NCBI RefSeq assembly: GCF_900109705.1
Contig: NZ_FOAI01000001.1
Location: forward strand, 248,001-312,000
Length of the DNA stretch: 64,000 nucleotides
Reading direction: 5' to 3'
DNA from: Roseivivax marinus
GTDB lineage: Bacteria; Pseudomonadota; Alphaproteobacteria; Rhodobacterales; Rhodobacteraceae
This document shows positions 51,155 through 60,789 of the stretch, piece by piece. Within the stretch, counting starts at the first letter, position 1. Each line of letters begins with the position of its first letter. Position numbers and translations under genes: made by a program. Under the pieces are notes generated by a model that saw nothing but the letters and a program-made list of their open reading frames with translations, was not told the DNA's origin and did no database searches.

Positions 51155-52729
51155 GTGACGGGACGGCGCATGCGGCCGGGCCAAACCGGTCTGTTCATAT
51201 TCACTATAATTTGGTTCTTTCTCATCCTGCCGATCGGCGCGATGGCGGCCCCCTATGCGGGGATGGTCATGGATGCGCGATCCGGCAAGGTCTACTATTC
51301 CGAGAACGCGGACACGCGGCTTCACCCAGCGTCGCTGACCAAGATGATGACGCTCTACATCGCGTTCGAGGCGGTGGAGCACGGCGAGCTGACGATGGAC
51401 ACGCTGGTGACGGTGTCGCGCAACGCCGCCGCAGAACCGCCCTCGAAGCTGGGGCTGCGCTCGGGGCAGAAGATCGCGCTGCGGTATCTCGTGCGCGCTG
51501 CCGCGGTGAAGTCGGCGAACGACGCGGCCACCGCCATCGGCGAGGCGATCTCGGGATCCGAGGCGGCCTTCGCCCGCCGCATGAACCGCACCGCCAAGGC
51601 GCTGGGCATGACCCGCACGACGTTCAAGAACGCCCACGGCCTGACCGAGAGCGGTCACCTGTCGACCGCGCGTGACATGAGCATCCTCGGGCGGCACGTC
51701 CTCTACGACTATCCCGAGTACTATAACCTCTTCAGCCGCATCACCGCCGACGCGGGCGTGCGCGAGGTCTACCATACCAACCGGCGCCTGCTGCAGAGCT
51801 ATTCCGGCGCCGACGGCATCAAGACCGGCTACACCAACGCGGCGGGCTTCAACCTCGTGGCCTCGGCCGAACGCGGCGGCGAGCGCGTGATCGCCACGGT
51901 GTTCGGTGGCAAGTCCACCGCCTCGCGCAACGCGCAGGTGGCCAAGCTGCTGGACCTTGGGTTCTCGAAGGCGCCGAGCCGCGTGGCCTTCGCGTCGCCC
52001 GGTCGCCCCGTCTATCAGGGCAATGCGGGTCTTTCCGTGACCGTCGAGCGCGATGCCGATCCGACCCTTGGCCACCAGGGGCGGGCGGTTCGCACCGTGG
52101 CCGCGGCCGTGACGCGCAGCCTCCGGCCGATGCCACGCCCGGGCAGCGCGGCGGTCGAGCCGGCGCCGCTTGTCGCGTCCGTGGCCGTCGACATCGAGAG
52201 CGTGATCGCCGAGGCGGAAGCCGAGTCGGCGGCAGAGGCCGAGACCGTGGCCCTGGCCTCGGTGGAGGCCGAGAGCTCGGCCGTGGCCGATGCCGTGGCC
52301 GCGGCGGTGGACGTCGCCGCCAGCACCATCGCGCCGGGCGCGTCGGTGAAGCCGCGGATGCGGCCGGCCGCACCGCAGGCGACCGTGACCCTGGCTTCGG
52401 CCGGCCCGCCCAAGGCCGCCGTCCAGTCCGCCGCGCGCCGCGCCGAAGAGGATGCGGGCGCCGAGGTTGTGACCCGCGTCTCGACGTCGGGCGGCCGTCA
52501 CTGGGGCGTGAACATCGGCCGCTTCCCGAGCCAGTACGCGGCCGAGACCAAGCTGGTCGAGACGGCGCTTGCCGAGATGTCGACGCTCGACGGCACGCTG
52601 CGCAAGGTCGTGCACCGGCCCACAGGCTTCGACGCCAACTTCATGGGCATGACCCGCGAGATGGCCGACCTTGCCTGCCGCCGCCTTCAGGCGCGCAACG
52701 TGACCTGCTTCATGGTGGGCCCGAGCTGA
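51155..52729 (+). CDS. D-alanyl-D-alanine carboxypeptidase (PBP5/6 type) with C-terminal SPOR domain
   Basis: The product has 524 aa from GTG 51155; ATG 51170 is an alternative. A membrane signal (TGLFIFTIIWFFLILPIGAM) is followed by the penicillin-binding S11 domain. The motifs are SLTKMM (SxxK, catalytic Ser), SAN (VKSANDAATAIG) and KTG (DGIKTGYTNAAG). A long Ala/Glu-rich linker (about 330-440) leads to a SPOR domain (RHWGVNIGRFPSQYAAETKL to CFMVGPS) that binds denuded glycan at the septum. It trims pentapeptide side chains in the periplasm. The gene ends at the palindrome pair. Confidence 0.92.
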   Translation: MTGRRMRPGQTGLFIFTIIWFFLILPIGAMAAPYAGMVMDARSGKVYYSENADTRLHPASLTKMMTLYIAFEAVEHGELTMDTLVTVSRNAAAEPPSKLGLRSGQKIALRYLVRAAAVKSANDAATAIGEAISGSEAAFARRMNRTAKALGMTRTTFKNAHGLTESGHLSTARDMSILGRHVLYDYPEYYNLFSRITADAGVREVYHTNRRLLQSYSGADGIKTGYTNAAGFNLVASAERGGERVIATVFGGKSTASRNAQVAKLLDLGFSKAPSRVAFASPGRPVYQGNAGLSVTVERDADPTLGHQGRAVRTVAAAVTRSLRPMPRPGSAAVEPAPLVASVAVDIESVIAEAEAESAAEAETVALASVEAESSAVADAVAAAVDVAASTIAPGASVKPRMRPAAPQATVTLASAGPPKAAVQSAARRAEEDAGAEVVTRVSTSGGRHWGVNIGRFPSQYAAETKLVETALAEMSTLDGTLRKVVHRPTGFDANFMGMTREMADLACRRLQARNVTCFMVGPS

Positions 52730-52736
52730 AAGGGCG

Positions 52737-52764
52737 GCGCACAATCTTAGATAAGATTGTACGC
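52737..52764. repeat. Palindrome 3 (core AATCTTAGATAAGATT)
   Basis: ACAATCTTA and TAAGATTGT form a 9-bp perfect stem around GA, extended by three more pairs after one mismatch. It lies 8 bases after the carboxypeptidase stop. Its core is nearly identical to that of palindrome 1 at 45744-45771. Confidence 0.72.
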
Positions 52765-52776
52765 GCCGAGGCGCCC

Positions 52777-52808
52777 GGCCGCAGATTTTTAGTTAAAAAT
52801 CTGCGGCC
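52777..52808. repeat. Perfect palindrome 4 (core ATTTTTAGTTAAAAAT)
   Basis: GGCCGCAGATTTTTA and TAAAAATCTGCGGCC form a 15-bp perfect stem around GT. It overlaps the last codons and the TAA stop of the minus-strand LysR gene, so part of the palindrome is coding. Together with palindrome 3 it sits between two convergent genes and may end both transcripts. Confidence 0.78.
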
Positions 52809-53668
52809 TGCCGGCGCAGCCAGCGCGTGAAGGCGCGCAGCTGGGGGCGCGCGATGCCGCGTGCGGTCACGATGTGATACCCGCCCTCGGGGCGTTCCTC
52901 GAAGAGAAGACGCAGGCGGTTCGCGCGCACGTCCTCCTCGACCGAGACGCGCGTGGTCACCACGATCCCCTGCCCGTTGCGGGCGCCATCCAGCATCAGG
53001 TTGCCGGGCACGTGGATGATGCCCTTCGCCCGCCGGCCGGTGACGCCGCGCTGGGCCAGCCATTCCGTGGCCTCCGAGGTGCCGAGCTCCTGCAGCCAGG
53101 GAAAATGCAGGAGATCCTCGGGCTCGTCCGGCGCGAGGTCGCCGATCAGCGATGGCGCCGCCACCACCCAGATCGGTGAGGTCATGAGCCGCTCGCTGTC
53201 GAGATTGGGCCAGTCGCCCTCGCCGTAGCGGAGCGCCACGTCGATGCTGCCCGGCGACGGATCGTTCAGCCAGGGCGAGGGGTCGATCATGATGTCTATC
53301 TCGGGGTGCTCGGCGCGAAAGCCCGCGAGGCGCGGCATCAGCCAGTTCGACGCGAAGGAGGGCGAGGTCGAGACGTGGAGCGGCCGGTCCATGTCCGCCT
53401 CGGTCAGAGTCTCCACCGTCTGAAGGATGCGTCCGAAGCCCGCCGACAGCGCGTCGGCGAGCTGCTGACCCTCCTGCGTCAGTTCCAGCCGTCGCCCGCT
53501 ACGGTCCAGAAGCCGGACGCCCATGTGCGCCTCGAGCGCACGCATCTGCTGGCTGACGGCGGCGTGGCTTACGTTCAGCAACCGCCCGGCCTGGCTGACC
53601 GATCCGGTCTCCGAGTAGGCGAGGAACGCGCGGAGCGCCGAGAGGGGCGGCAGCTGGTGCAGGTTCAT
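52793..53668 (-). CDS. LysR family transcriptional regulator (GcvA-like)
   Basis: This 291-aa regulator has the GcvA-subgroup N-terminus LPPLSALRAFLAYSETGSVS, QAGRLLNVSHAAVSQQMRAL and RLLDRSGRRLELTQEGQQLA. The effector domain includes SFASNWLMPRLAGFRAEHPE and DVALRYGEGDWP. ATG 53668 gives the normal length. Its last residues are encoded within palindrome 4. It is divergent from two very small ORFs that could be its targets. Confidence 0.9.
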   Translation of the reverse strand: MNLHQLPPLSALRAFLAYSETGSVSQAGRLLNVSHAAVSQQMRALEAHMGVRLLDRSGRRLELTQEGQQLADALSAGFGRILQTVETLTEADMDRPLHVSTSPSFASNWLMPRLAGFRAEHPEIDIMIDPSPWLNDPSPGSIDVALRYGEGDWPNLDSERLMTSPIWVVAAPSLIGDLAPDEPEDLLHFPWLQELGTSEATEWLAQRGVTGRRAKGIIHVPGNLMLDGARNGQGIVVTTRVSVEEDVRANRLRLLFEERPEGGYHIVTARGIARPQLRAFTRWLRRQAADF

Positions 53669-53768
53669 GTGTAAGCTCCGCTTACATCCTCCGAGAATTC
53701 CTGAGTCGCATGTATGCGCTCTCGGCACAATATTGAGGGCATCGGCGCAGTCGAAAGGAGCCCCGCCC

Positions 53769-53912
53769 ATGCTGCAGATTCTTGCCCTGAGTTTCATCAC
53801 CGCGGCACGTCGCGATGACACGGTCGCCCATCCCGAACGTCATCGCGTGCGGACCACGCCGATGCCCGCCACCGACGAACGGCGCATTCCCAACCCGGGC
53901 GCGCGCCGCTGA
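53769..53912 (+). CDS. 47-aa ORF 1, divergent from the LysR gene
   Basis: The product begins MLQILALSFITAARRDDTVA and ends PNPGARR: a short hydrophobic start and a basic Pro/Arg-rich remainder. AAAGGAG lies 8 bases before ATG 53769. The same leader (TCGAAAGGAGCC) precedes the second 47-aa ORF at 53994. A shared transcript ending at the strong terminator 54188 is likely. No family is recognised, and a leader-peptide or regulatory role is possible. Confidence 0.5.
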   Translation: MLQILALSFITAARRDDTVAHPERHRVRTTPMPATDERRIPNPGARR

Positions 53913-53993
53913 CCGGCCGCGGACGTGAGCGGACCAAAAGCCCTGCCTCTCCCGGCGCGTCCCGTCCCACCGATCAATCGAAAGGAGCCAGCC

Positions 53994-54137
53994 ATGCTCG
54001 ACCCGATTCTCCGCCAGACCGAAGCCCTTCTGAAAGGCGACCTCGATGCCGCGCAGCGCATGCGCTGGGTGTTCCGCCTGTCGCCCTGGGATGCCGGCCG
54101 TGCGCCGACCCCGCCGCGCTTCACGCGCGCGAAGTGA
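53994..54137 (+). CDS. 47-aa ORF 2, tandem to ORF 1
   Basis: The product begins MLDPILRQTEALLKGDLDAA and ends PPRFTRAK: an amphipathic helix followed by a basic Trp/Pro-rich tail (WVFRLSPWDAGRAPTPPRF). TCGAAAGGAGCC precedes ATG 53994, as in ORF 1. The gene is followed by a textbook terminator, supporting transcription. No family is recognised. Confidence 0.55.
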   Translation: MLDPILRQTEALLKGDLDAAQRMRWVFRLSPWDAGRAPTPPRFTRAK

Positions 54138-54187
54138 CACCGTTTTCCGACCGTCCGTTCTCCCTGTCGGACCGGCCGGACACCTGA

Positions 54188-54218
54188 CGGCCCCTCGCCT
54201 TGCGGGGGGCCGTTTTTT
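54188..54218 (+). terminator. Strong terminator after the tandem small ORFs
   Basis: CGGCCCC (54188-54194) pairs with GGGGCCG (54206-54212), followed by six T. It lies 50 bases after the stop of ORF 2 and 12 bases before the end of the minus-strand yejF. Confidence 0.88.
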
Positions 54219-54230
54219 CGTGACGCCGCC

Positions 54231-55823
54231 TCAGCCGACCGGGTCGAAGGCGGCGGCGATCAGGGCCTTGGTGTACGCGGTCTGCGGCCGGTCGAAGATG
54301 TCGTCTGTCTCGCCCATCTCGACCACGTCGCCGTTCTGCATGACCACGACCTTGTGGGACATCGCGCGCACCACCTTCAGGTCGTGGCTGATGAACAGGT
54401 AGGCGAGGTCGTACTTGCGCTGGAGCCCGCGGAGAAGGTCCACGATCTGCACCTGCACGGTCATGTCGAGCGCCGAGGTCGGCTCGTCCAGCACCACGAG
54501 GCGCGGCCGCAGGACCATGGCGCGGGCGATGGCGATGCGCTGGCGCTGCCCGCCCGAGAACTCGTGCGGGTAGCGGTGCATGGTGGCGGGGTCGAGCCCC
54601 ACCTCCTGCATCACCTCGGTGACCAGTTCGCGGTGTGGCCGCCCGTCAGGCGAGCCGTGCACCCCCAGACCTTCGGCAATGATCTGTTCGCAGGTCATGC
54701 GCGGGGACAGCGAACCGTAGGGGTCCTGAAAGACGATCTGCATCTCCGAGCGCAGCTTGCGCAGGCGCTTCGTGTTCCAGTCGCGCACATCCTCGCCGCG
54801 AAACTGGATGCCGCCCTCGGATTCGATCAGCCGCATGATGGCCAGCGCAAGCGTGGTCTTGCCCGAGCCCGACTCACCGACGATGCCGACGGTCTCGCCG
54901 GCGCGGACCGCGAGGCTGGCCTCGTTCACGGCCTTCACGTGGCCCGTGGTGCGGCGCAGAAGTCCGGAGTGAATGGGGAACCAGATGCGCAGCTTGTCGG
55001 TCTCGGCCACGGTGGGCGCGCCCGCCTTCACCGGCTCCGGGGTGCCGGTGGATTCCGCCGACAGGAGTTTCTGCGTGTAGGGGTGCTGCGGGTCGGCGAA
55101 GATTTCGCGCGTGGGGCCCGTTTCGACGATCTCGCCGTTCTTCATCACGCAGACCCGATCGGCGATGCGGCGCACGATGCCGAGGTCGTGGGTGATGAAC
55201 AGCAGGCTCATGCCCTCGTCGCGCTGGATCCGCGCTAGCAGCTCGAGGATCTGCGCCTGGATGGTGACGTCGAGCGCGGTGGTCGGCTCGTCCGCGATCA
55301 GCAGGTCGGGGCCGTTGGCGAGCGCCATGGCGATCATCACGCGCTGGCGCTGCCCGCCGGAAAGCTGGTGGGGATAGGCGCCGAGACGGCTTTCGGGGTC
55401 GCGGATGCCGACGCGGTGCAGGAGGTCGAGGATTCGCGCGCGGGCAGGGGCGCCTTGCAGCCCCTGGTGGAGCGCGAGGCTTTCGCCCAGCTGCTTTTCC
55501 AGCGTGTGCAGCGGGTTGAGCGAGGTCATCGGCTCCTGGAAGATGAAGCTGATGTCGTTGCCGCGGACGCGGCGCAGCTCGCGTTCGGGCGCGCCGATCA
55601 TCTCGCGGCCGTCATAGGTGACCGAGCCCTCGACCCGCGCCGAGGGGCCGAGGAGCTGCACGGTCGAGAGGGCCGACACCGACTTGCCGGAGCCGGATTC
55701 GCCCACCAGCGCGACGGTCTCGCCCTTTTCGATGTGAAACGAGACACCGCGGACGGCCTGCGTTTCGGTGCCGTCCTGATTGAAGGTCACGCGCAGATCG
55801 CGCACGTCGAGGATGCGGGTCAT
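54231..55823 (-). CDS. yejF: Peptide ABC transporter double ATP-binding protein (YejF-like)
   Basis: This 530-aa cytoplasmic protein fuses two ATPase domains. Domain 1 has Walker [17 protein letters not shown], signature [16 protein letters not shown] and Walker [15 protein letters not shown]. Domain 2 has Walker [17 protein letters not shown], signature [16 protein letters not shown] and Walker [15 protein letters not shown]. The C-terminal DppD/DppF-type ends ([18 protein letters not shown]) are present. YejABEF imports oligopeptides, including microcin C in E. coli. It is the last gene of the yejA-B-E-F order, 223 bases after yejE. Confidence 0.93.
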   Translation of the reverse strand: MTRILDVRDLRVTFNQDGTETQAVRGVSFHIEKGETVALVGESGSGKSVSALSTVQLLGPSARVEGSVTYDGREMIGAPERELRRVRGNDISFIFQEPMTSLNPLHTLEKQLGESLALHQGLQGAPARARILDLLHRVGIRDPESRLGAYPHQLSGGQRQRVMIAMALANGPDLLIADEPTTALDVTIQAQILELLARIQRDEGMSLLFITHDLGIVRRIADRVCVMKNGEIVETGPTREIFADPQHPYTQKLLSAESTGTPEPVKAGAPTVAETDKLRIWFPIHSGLLRRTTGHVKAVNEASLAVRAGETVGIVGESGSGKTTLALAIMRLIESEGGIQFRGEDVRDWNTKRLRKLRSEMQIVFQDPYGSLSPRMTCEQIIAEGLGVHGSPDGRPHRELVTEVMQEVGLDPATMHRYPHEFSGGQRQRIAIARAMVLRPRLVVLDEPTSALDMTVQVQIVDLLRGLQRKYDLAYLFISHDLKVVRAMSHKVVVMQNGDVVEMGETDDIFDRPQTAYTKALIAAAFDPVG

Positions 55824-56046
55824 GGGCGGGCCTCGGCTTGGGCGGTGAAGGTGAGAGCGGCGTTCGGGGCAATGGCGATGATGGGGCGGTTGTGATCGGG
55901 GCAGGGCGCCCGGACCGATGCCGCGAATGTCCGCGGCGTTGCGTCTCCGCCCCTGGAGGCGTCGGCCGGATGACGACCGGGACCGTCATCACTATGCCCT
56001 GCGATGGGCGCGGCACGCCCACCGCGGGGAAGATTCGTAGCCCCCC

Positions 56047-57249
56047 TCACGAGAACGTCTTTCGCGGGTCGAACGCGTCGCGGACGCCCTCGAAGATGAA
56101 GATCAGCAGCGACAGCATGATCGCGAAGACGAAGAACGCGGTGAAGGCGAGCCACGGCGCCTGCAGGTTCTGCTTGGCCTGAAGCGTCAGCTCGCCCAGC
56201 GACGGCGACGATGACGGCAGACCGAAGCCGAGGAAGTCGAGCCCCGCCAGCGTCGAGATCGTGCCGGTCACGATGAACGGCAGCATCGTCACCGTGGCCA
56301 CCATCGCGTTGGGCAGCATGTGGCGGAACATGATCTTCCAGTTCGACACGCCGAGGGCCTTGGCCGCGCGCACGTATTCGAGGTTCCGCGCCCGCAGGAA
56401 CTCGGCGCGCACCACGCCCACCAGCCCGATCCAGCCGAAGAACACCATCAGGAACACCAGCAGCCAGAAACTTCGCCCGAGAATGGCGAACAGGATGATG
56501 ATGACGTAGAGCGTCGGCGTCGACGCCCAGATCTCGATGATCCGCTGGAAGATGAGGTCCGTCCGCCCGCCGAAGAAGCCCTGCACGGCGCCGGCGATGA
56601 TGCCGATGACCGAGGACAGGGCCGTGACCATCAGCGTGAACACGATCGACAGCCGGAATCCGTAGATCACCCGCGCCAGCACGTCGCGCTTGGTGTCGTC
56701 GGTGCCCAGCAGGTTCTGTCCGTTCGGCGCCAGCGGCGCCGCGCCGGGGCGGTCAACGGTGGTGTCGAACGAGTAGGGCAGGGGCGGCCAGAGCATCCAG
56801 CCCTTCTCAAAGTCCGGATCGTCGATGGTGCCGGCCTGCGCGGCCTCGATCAGACCGTCGGGGTCGTCGAAGCAATCGACCAGCCCGCCGGTCTCGATCA
56901 GGCAGCGCACCTCGGGGTCGCGGTAGGCGGCCTCGGTGCGGAAGTCGCCGCCGAACGCCGTCTCGGGGTAGAAGCTGAAGATCGGCATCCGGTATTCCCC
57001 GCGGTAGTTCACGAGGATCGGCTTGTCGTTCGCGAGGAACTCGGCGAACAGCGACAGCCCGAACAGGATCGCGAAGATCCACAGCGACCAGAAGGCGCGG
57101 CGGTTGCGCTTGAAGTTCCGCCAGCGCCGCTTGTTCAGCGGCGAGAGCGAGAACATGCCCCCGGTGGGCTGGGGCGCCACCGGCTTGCCGGGCATCGGCT
57201 GCGGGGTGACGTGATCGGCGGGGTCGCGCGGATCGGGATTGGCGGCCAT
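56047..57249 (-). CDS. yejE: Peptide ABC transporter permease (YejE-like)
   Basis: This 400-aa inner-membrane subunit has the N-terminal SPLNKRRWRNFKRNRRAFWS typical of YejE. A long periplasmic loop (GEYRMPIFSFYPETAFGGDF onward) follows the first helix. NGQNLLGTDDTKRDVLARVI (family: hpLGTDd.GRDvlsRli) and the EAA coupling loop (EYVRAAKALGVSNWKIMFRH, MLPNA) follow. It is 4 bases downstream of yejB and co-transcribed. Confidence 0.93.
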   Translation of the reverse strand: MAANPDPRDPADHVTPQPMPGKPVAPQPTGGMFSLSPLNKRRWRNFKRNRRAFWSLWIFAILFGLSLFAEFLANDKPILVNYRGEYRMPIFSFYPETAFGGDFRTEAAYRDPEVRCLIETGGLVDCFDDPDGLIEAAQAGTIDDPDFEKGWMLWPPLPYSFDTTVDRPGAAPLAPNGQNLLGTDDTKRDVLARVIYGFRLSIVFTLMVTALSSVIGIIAGAVQGFFGGRTDLIFQRIIEIWASTPTLYVIIILFAILGRSFWLLVFLMVFFGWIGLVGVVRAEFLRARNLEYVRAAKALGVSNWKIMFRHMLPNAMVATVTMLPFIVTGTISTLAGLDFLGFGLPSSSPSLGELTLQAKQNLQAPWLAFTAFFVFAIMLSLLIFIFEGVRDAFDPRKTFS

Positions 57250-57253
57250 GGTC

Positions 57254-58348
57254 TCAGCCCTCCCGCTTTTCGAAGTCGATGCGCGGATCGACGAGGACGA
57301 ACATGAGGTCCGAGGCGATGTTCACCAGCAGACCGATCAGGCCGAACAGGTAGAGCGTCCCGAAGATCACCGGGTAGTCGCGCTGCACGGCGGCCTCGAA
57401 GCCCAGCCGGCCCAGCCCGTCGAGCGAGAAGATCGTCTCGATGATGAGAGAGCCGGTGAAGAAGATGCCGATGAACACCGACGGGAAGCCCGCGATGATG
57501 ATGAGCATGGCGTTGCGGAAGACGTGCCCGTAGAGCACCGACCGTTCGCTCAGGCCCTTGGCACGGGCGGTGATGACGTACTGCTTCTTGATCTCGTCGA
57601 GGAAGCTGTTCTTGGTCAGCAGCGTCAGCGTCGCGAAGGCCGCGATGGTCGACGCGATCACCGGCAGCGCGATGTGCCAGAAGTAGTCGCCGATCTTGCC
57701 GAGGAGGGACAGGTTCTCGAAATTATCAGAGGTCAGACCCCTCAGCGGGAACCACTGGAAGTAGGAGCCGCCGGCGAACAGCACCAGAAGCAGGATCGCG
57801 AACAGGAAGCCTGGAATCGCGTAGCCCACGATCACCAGCGCCGAGGTCCAGGTGTCGAAGCTGGTGCCATCCTTCACCGCCTTCCGGATCCCCAGGGGGA
57901 TCGACACAAGGTAGGCGATCAGCGTGGACCACAGGCCCAGCGAGATCGACACCGGCATCTTTTCGAGGATCAGGTCGGTGACCGAGATGGAGCGGAAGTA
58001 GCTCTCTCCGAAGTCGAAGCGCGCGTAGTCCCAGACCATCGACAGGAAGCGTTGCAGCGGCGGCTTGTCGAAGCCGAACTCGCGCTCGAGCTGCTCGATG
58101 AACTCGGGCGGCAGGCCCTGGGCGCCCACGTACGAGCTGTCCCCGGGCCCCAGAAGCTCGGTGTTGGCGGCGTCGGCGCCCTGCTGGCCGGCGAAACCGC
58201 CGAACACGTCGCCCTGGCCCTGTATCCGGGCAAGCGTCTGCTCGATCGGGCCGCCGGGCACGAACTGGGTCAGCGCGAAGTTGACCACGAGAATGCCCAG
58301 CAGCGTCGGTATGATCAGCAGCAGGCGGCGAAGGATGTAGGATGCCAT
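57254..58348 (-). CDS. yejB: Peptide ABC transporter permease (YejB-like)
   Basis: This 364-aa inner-membrane subunit begins [20 protein letters not shown] with the [20 protein letters not shown] stretch of YejB. The C-terminal half carries the permease core ([20 protein letters not shown]), the EAA loop ([26 protein letters not shown]) and [20 protein letters not shown]. It starts 9 bases after yejA. Confidence 0.93.
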   Translation of the reverse strand: MASYILRRLLLIIPTLLGILVVNFALTQFVPGGPIEQTLARIQGQGDVFGGFAGQQGADAANTELLGPGDSSYVGAQGLPPEFIEQLEREFGFDKPPLQRFLSMVWDYARFDFGESYFRSISVTDLILEKMPVSISLGLWSTLIAYLVSIPLGIRKAVKDGTSFDTWTSALVIVGYAIPGFLFAILLLVLFAGGSYFQWFPLRGLTSDNFENLSLLGKIGDYFWHIALPVIASTIAAFATLTLLTKNSFLDEIKKQYVITARAKGLSERSVLYGHVFRNAMLIIIAGFPSVFIGIFFTGSLIIETIFSLDGLGRLGFEAAVQRDYPVIFGTLYLFGLIGLLVNIASDLMFVLVDPRIDFEKREG

Positions 58349-58357
58349 GTGGGGCGG

Positions 58358-60358
58358 TTACCTCAACGCGCCGTCCGAGCGCAATTCTTCCGCGACATCC
58401 GCGTCCTGCCACCAGAAGTCCAGCACGCCGAGCGCGTAGGGCGGCATTTCCTCGGGGTGTTCGAGGTGCTTGTAGTAGGCGATGCGGTGGACGTCGGCGT
58501 AGTGCATGGGGATCTGGAACAAGGTCCAGCGCAGCACCCGGTCGATCGCCCGCATGGCGGCGTCTTCCTCTTCCTGGGTCTCGCTCTCGAGGGCGACGTC
58601 GATCAGCGCGTCCACGACCGGGTCGGCGAGGTTCGCGGGGTTGAACAGCGAGAACTCCGCCGATTCCGAACCGTAGACCTGCCGCAGGCCGGTGCCCGCT
58701 CCGGTCAGCGCCGAGTAGTTGTCGTAGACGATGTCGTAATCGCGGTCGCGCGTGCGCAGGGTGTATTGCGCGGTGTCGATCTTCTCGACCCGCGCGTCGA
58801 TGCCGAGCGCGCCGAGGTTCTCCGAGAATGTCTCGAAGATCGATTCGACCGTGGGATCGGCATTCGACGACAGCGGCATCTCGAGCACCAGCGTCTCGCC
58901 GGCCTCGTTGCGGCGGATGCCGTCGTCGCCCACGGTCCAGCCGGCCTCTTCCAGGAGGCGCGCGGCCTGGCGCAGGTTGCCGCGGTCGGTCAGCCGGTCC
59001 GGCGACGAGGTATGCGGCATGAGCGCGGGCTCGGTCAGGATCTCCTCGGGGACCTCGACGTCGAGCGATTGCAGGATCTCGAGCTCGCGGCCTTCTGGCA
59101 CGCCCTCGGCCTGCAGGTCGGTGTCCTGTGCGAAGGACGCGCGCTGCTCGTAAAGCCCGTATTGCAGAGACTCGTTGGTCCACTCGAAATTGTAGGCCAG
59201 CGCGATGGCCTGACGCACGCGGCGGTCCTGCAGCTTCTCCTTGCCGAGATTGAACACGAAGCCGACCGGCGCCGGCGGCGTGCCGTCGGGGATCTCCTCC
59301 TTGATGACGTCGCCGCGTTGGATCGCCGGGAAGTCGTATGCGGTGGCCCAGAGGCGCGAGTTGGCCTCGGTCCGGTACGAGATCTCGCCGGCCTTGAATG
59401 CCTCGAAGGCGGCGATGGTGTCGGCGAAGAATTCCACGCGGATGGTGTCGAAGTTGTGCCGGCCCTGGTTGATCGGCAGGTCCTTGCCCCAGTAGTCCGG
59501 GTTCCGCTTCAGCACGATCCGGCGATTGGCCTCGACCTCGTCGATCATCCACGGCCCCGATCCCGGCGGTGTCTCGAGACGGCTCTCGTCAAGCCGCGCG
59601 CCGGTCTCGTCGAACCATGCCTTCGGAAACACCGGCGTGGTGCCGACCTGGTCGATCAGCGACCGCCGCGAAATGCCCTCGACGAAATCGTAGCGCACGG
59701 TGTGCTCGTCGATGACGGTGGCGCCCTCGATGCGCGCCTTCACAGCACCGGCGTAGGAGGGCAGGCCCTGCTCGAGAAAGAGGTTGTGGGTGAAGACCAC
59801 GTCCTCGGCGGTGACCGGCGTGCCGTCCGAGAACTCGGCCTCGGGGCGCAGGTGAAAGATCGCGTAGGTCTTGCCCTCGTCGTATTCCACGCTCTCGGCC
59901 AGCAGGCCGTAGAGCGCCTCGTTGTCGTCCGCGGGCAGCGCCTCGTTGGTGACGCTCTCGGCGAAGAGGCTCTCGTAGGGGAAGATCGAGTAGACGTAGG
60001 CCCGGCCCTGCCGCGCGTAGGGGTTCATGCTGTCGAAGGTGCCGGTGGTCGCCAGGACGATTTCGCCGCCCTTGGGCGCGTCCGGGTTGACGTAGTTCAG
60101 CTGCTCGAAGTCTTCGGGATACATGAGGTCGCCGAAATACGAGTAGCCGTGGCTGCGGATCACCTCGCCTGCATCTTCGGACGAGCCGGCGGCATCGGCC
60201 CCGGTCGCGGCCGGATCGGCCTCCTGCGCCGGAACGCGGTCGGCAGCAAGCGCGAGGCCCAGGGCAAGGAGGCTCGCGGCCCCGATCCGCGCCAGGGGAA
60301 GCGGCCGCGCGGCGGCGTCCGTCTGCGTGCCGGCATCGCGGCGATCTCTTGGCGTCAT
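58358..60358 (-). CDS. yejA: Peptide ABC transporter substrate-binding protein (YejA-like)
   Basis: This 666-aa periplasmic binding protein of the SBP_bac_5 type has a long basic N-region before the signal core (ARIGAASLLALGLALAADRV, PAQ). The mature part shows FGDLMYPEDFEQLNYVNPDA and PKGGEIVLATTGTFDSMNPY, the YejA-type start. PEAEFSDGTPVTAEDVVFTH, the DppA-like QGDVIKEEIPDGTPPAPVGF and RRVRQAIALAYNFEWTNESL follow. AGGAGGG is 6 bases before ATG 60358. It heads the yej operon. Confidence 0.93.
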   Translation of the reverse strand: MTPRDRRDAGTQTDAAARPLPLARIGAASLLALGLALAADRVPAQEADPAATGADAAGSSEDAGEVIRSHGYSYFGDLMYPEDFEQLNYVNPDAPKGGEIVLATTGTFDSMNPYARQGRAYVYSIFPYESLFAESVTNEALPADDNEALYGLLAESVEYDEGKTYAIFHLRPEAEFSDGTPVTAEDVVFTHNLFLEQGLPSYAGAVKARIEGATVIDEHTVRYDFVEGISRRSLIDQVGTTPVFPKAWFDETGARLDESRLETPPGSGPWMIDEVEANRRIVLKRNPDYWGKDLPINQGRHNFDTIRVEFFADTIAAFEAFKAGEISYRTEANSRLWATAYDFPAIQRGDVIKEEIPDGTPPAPVGFVFNLGKEKLQDRRVRQAIALAYNFEWTNESLQYGLYEQRASFAQDTDLQAEGVPEGRELEILQSLDVEVPEEILTEPALMPHTSSPDRLTDRGNLRQAARLLEEAGWTVGDDGIRRNEAGETLVLEMPLSSNADPTVESIFETFSENLGALGIDARVEKIDTAQYTLRTRDRDYDIVYDNYSALTGAGTGLRQVYGSESAEFSLFNPANLADPVVDALIDVALESETQEEEDAAMRAIDRVLRWTLFQIPMHYADVHRIAYYKHLEHPEEMPPYALGVLDFWWQDADVAEELRSDGALR

Positions 60359-60724
60359 GTCGTGCCCTCCTGCTCGAAGCGTCCCTGTGCCGGGATCGAG
60401 GCACAGGCTACTGTCCGTGTCGATCCACGATCAAGTTGCGTCTGTGTTATCTGCCCGTGTCGCCACGGCCCCGCGCACCGCACCGCCCGGCCGCGCGCCA
60501 TTTCCCGGGCGACGTCTCCCGTAGCCGCGTCGCAACAGCTTCTGCCGCCCCGGTCAAGACGGCGGACACCCGTTCCGGTCTGCCAGCACACGATCCCGGA
60601 TCACGCGGCCGCCGCGCTTCGACCCCCGGCAACGGCCCGGACTTGCTTACTGGCGAAAATATCCCGGGACCTTGGGGGGGGCAGCACCCTCGCGCTAGGT
60701 CGACCGTGAAAGCGACGGCGCAAG
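60359..60724. other. Gap between yejA and the cytochrome c gene
   Basis: The 431-base interval to 60789 contains no supported gene. It holds the yejA promoter (just right of 60358), a dispersed repeat copy (60642-60698) and the cytochrome c terminator (60725-60754). Confidence 0.45.
60642..60698 (-). repeat. Dispersed hairpin + AT-box repeat, copy D
   Basis: On the minus strand a GC-rich partial hairpin (GCGAGGGTGCTGCCCCCCCC) is followed by AAGGTCCCGGGATATTTTCG and CCAGTAAGCAAG. It shares the layout and the CCCGGxxTATTTTC box of copy C. It lies downstream of the cytochrome c gene on that strand. Confidence 0.5.
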
Positions 60725-60754
60725 AAAAAAGCCGCCGGCGTCTCCGCGGGCGGC
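60725..60754 (-). terminator. Terminator of the cytochrome c gene
   Basis: On the minus strand GCCGCC (60754-60749) and GGCGGC (60736-60731) pair, extended by further GC pairs, followed by six T (60730-60725). It lies about 35 bases after the stop codon. Confidence 0.82.
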
Positions 60755-60789
60755 CTCGATCTGCGGGGTCCGGCGTTGCCGGTCCCGGA

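Noticed and set aside
57239..60709. Long plus-strand open frame (over 1100 codons) opposite yejB and yejA
   Set aside because: Same antisense effect: low-complexity translation, with strong YejA and YejB proteins on the other strand.
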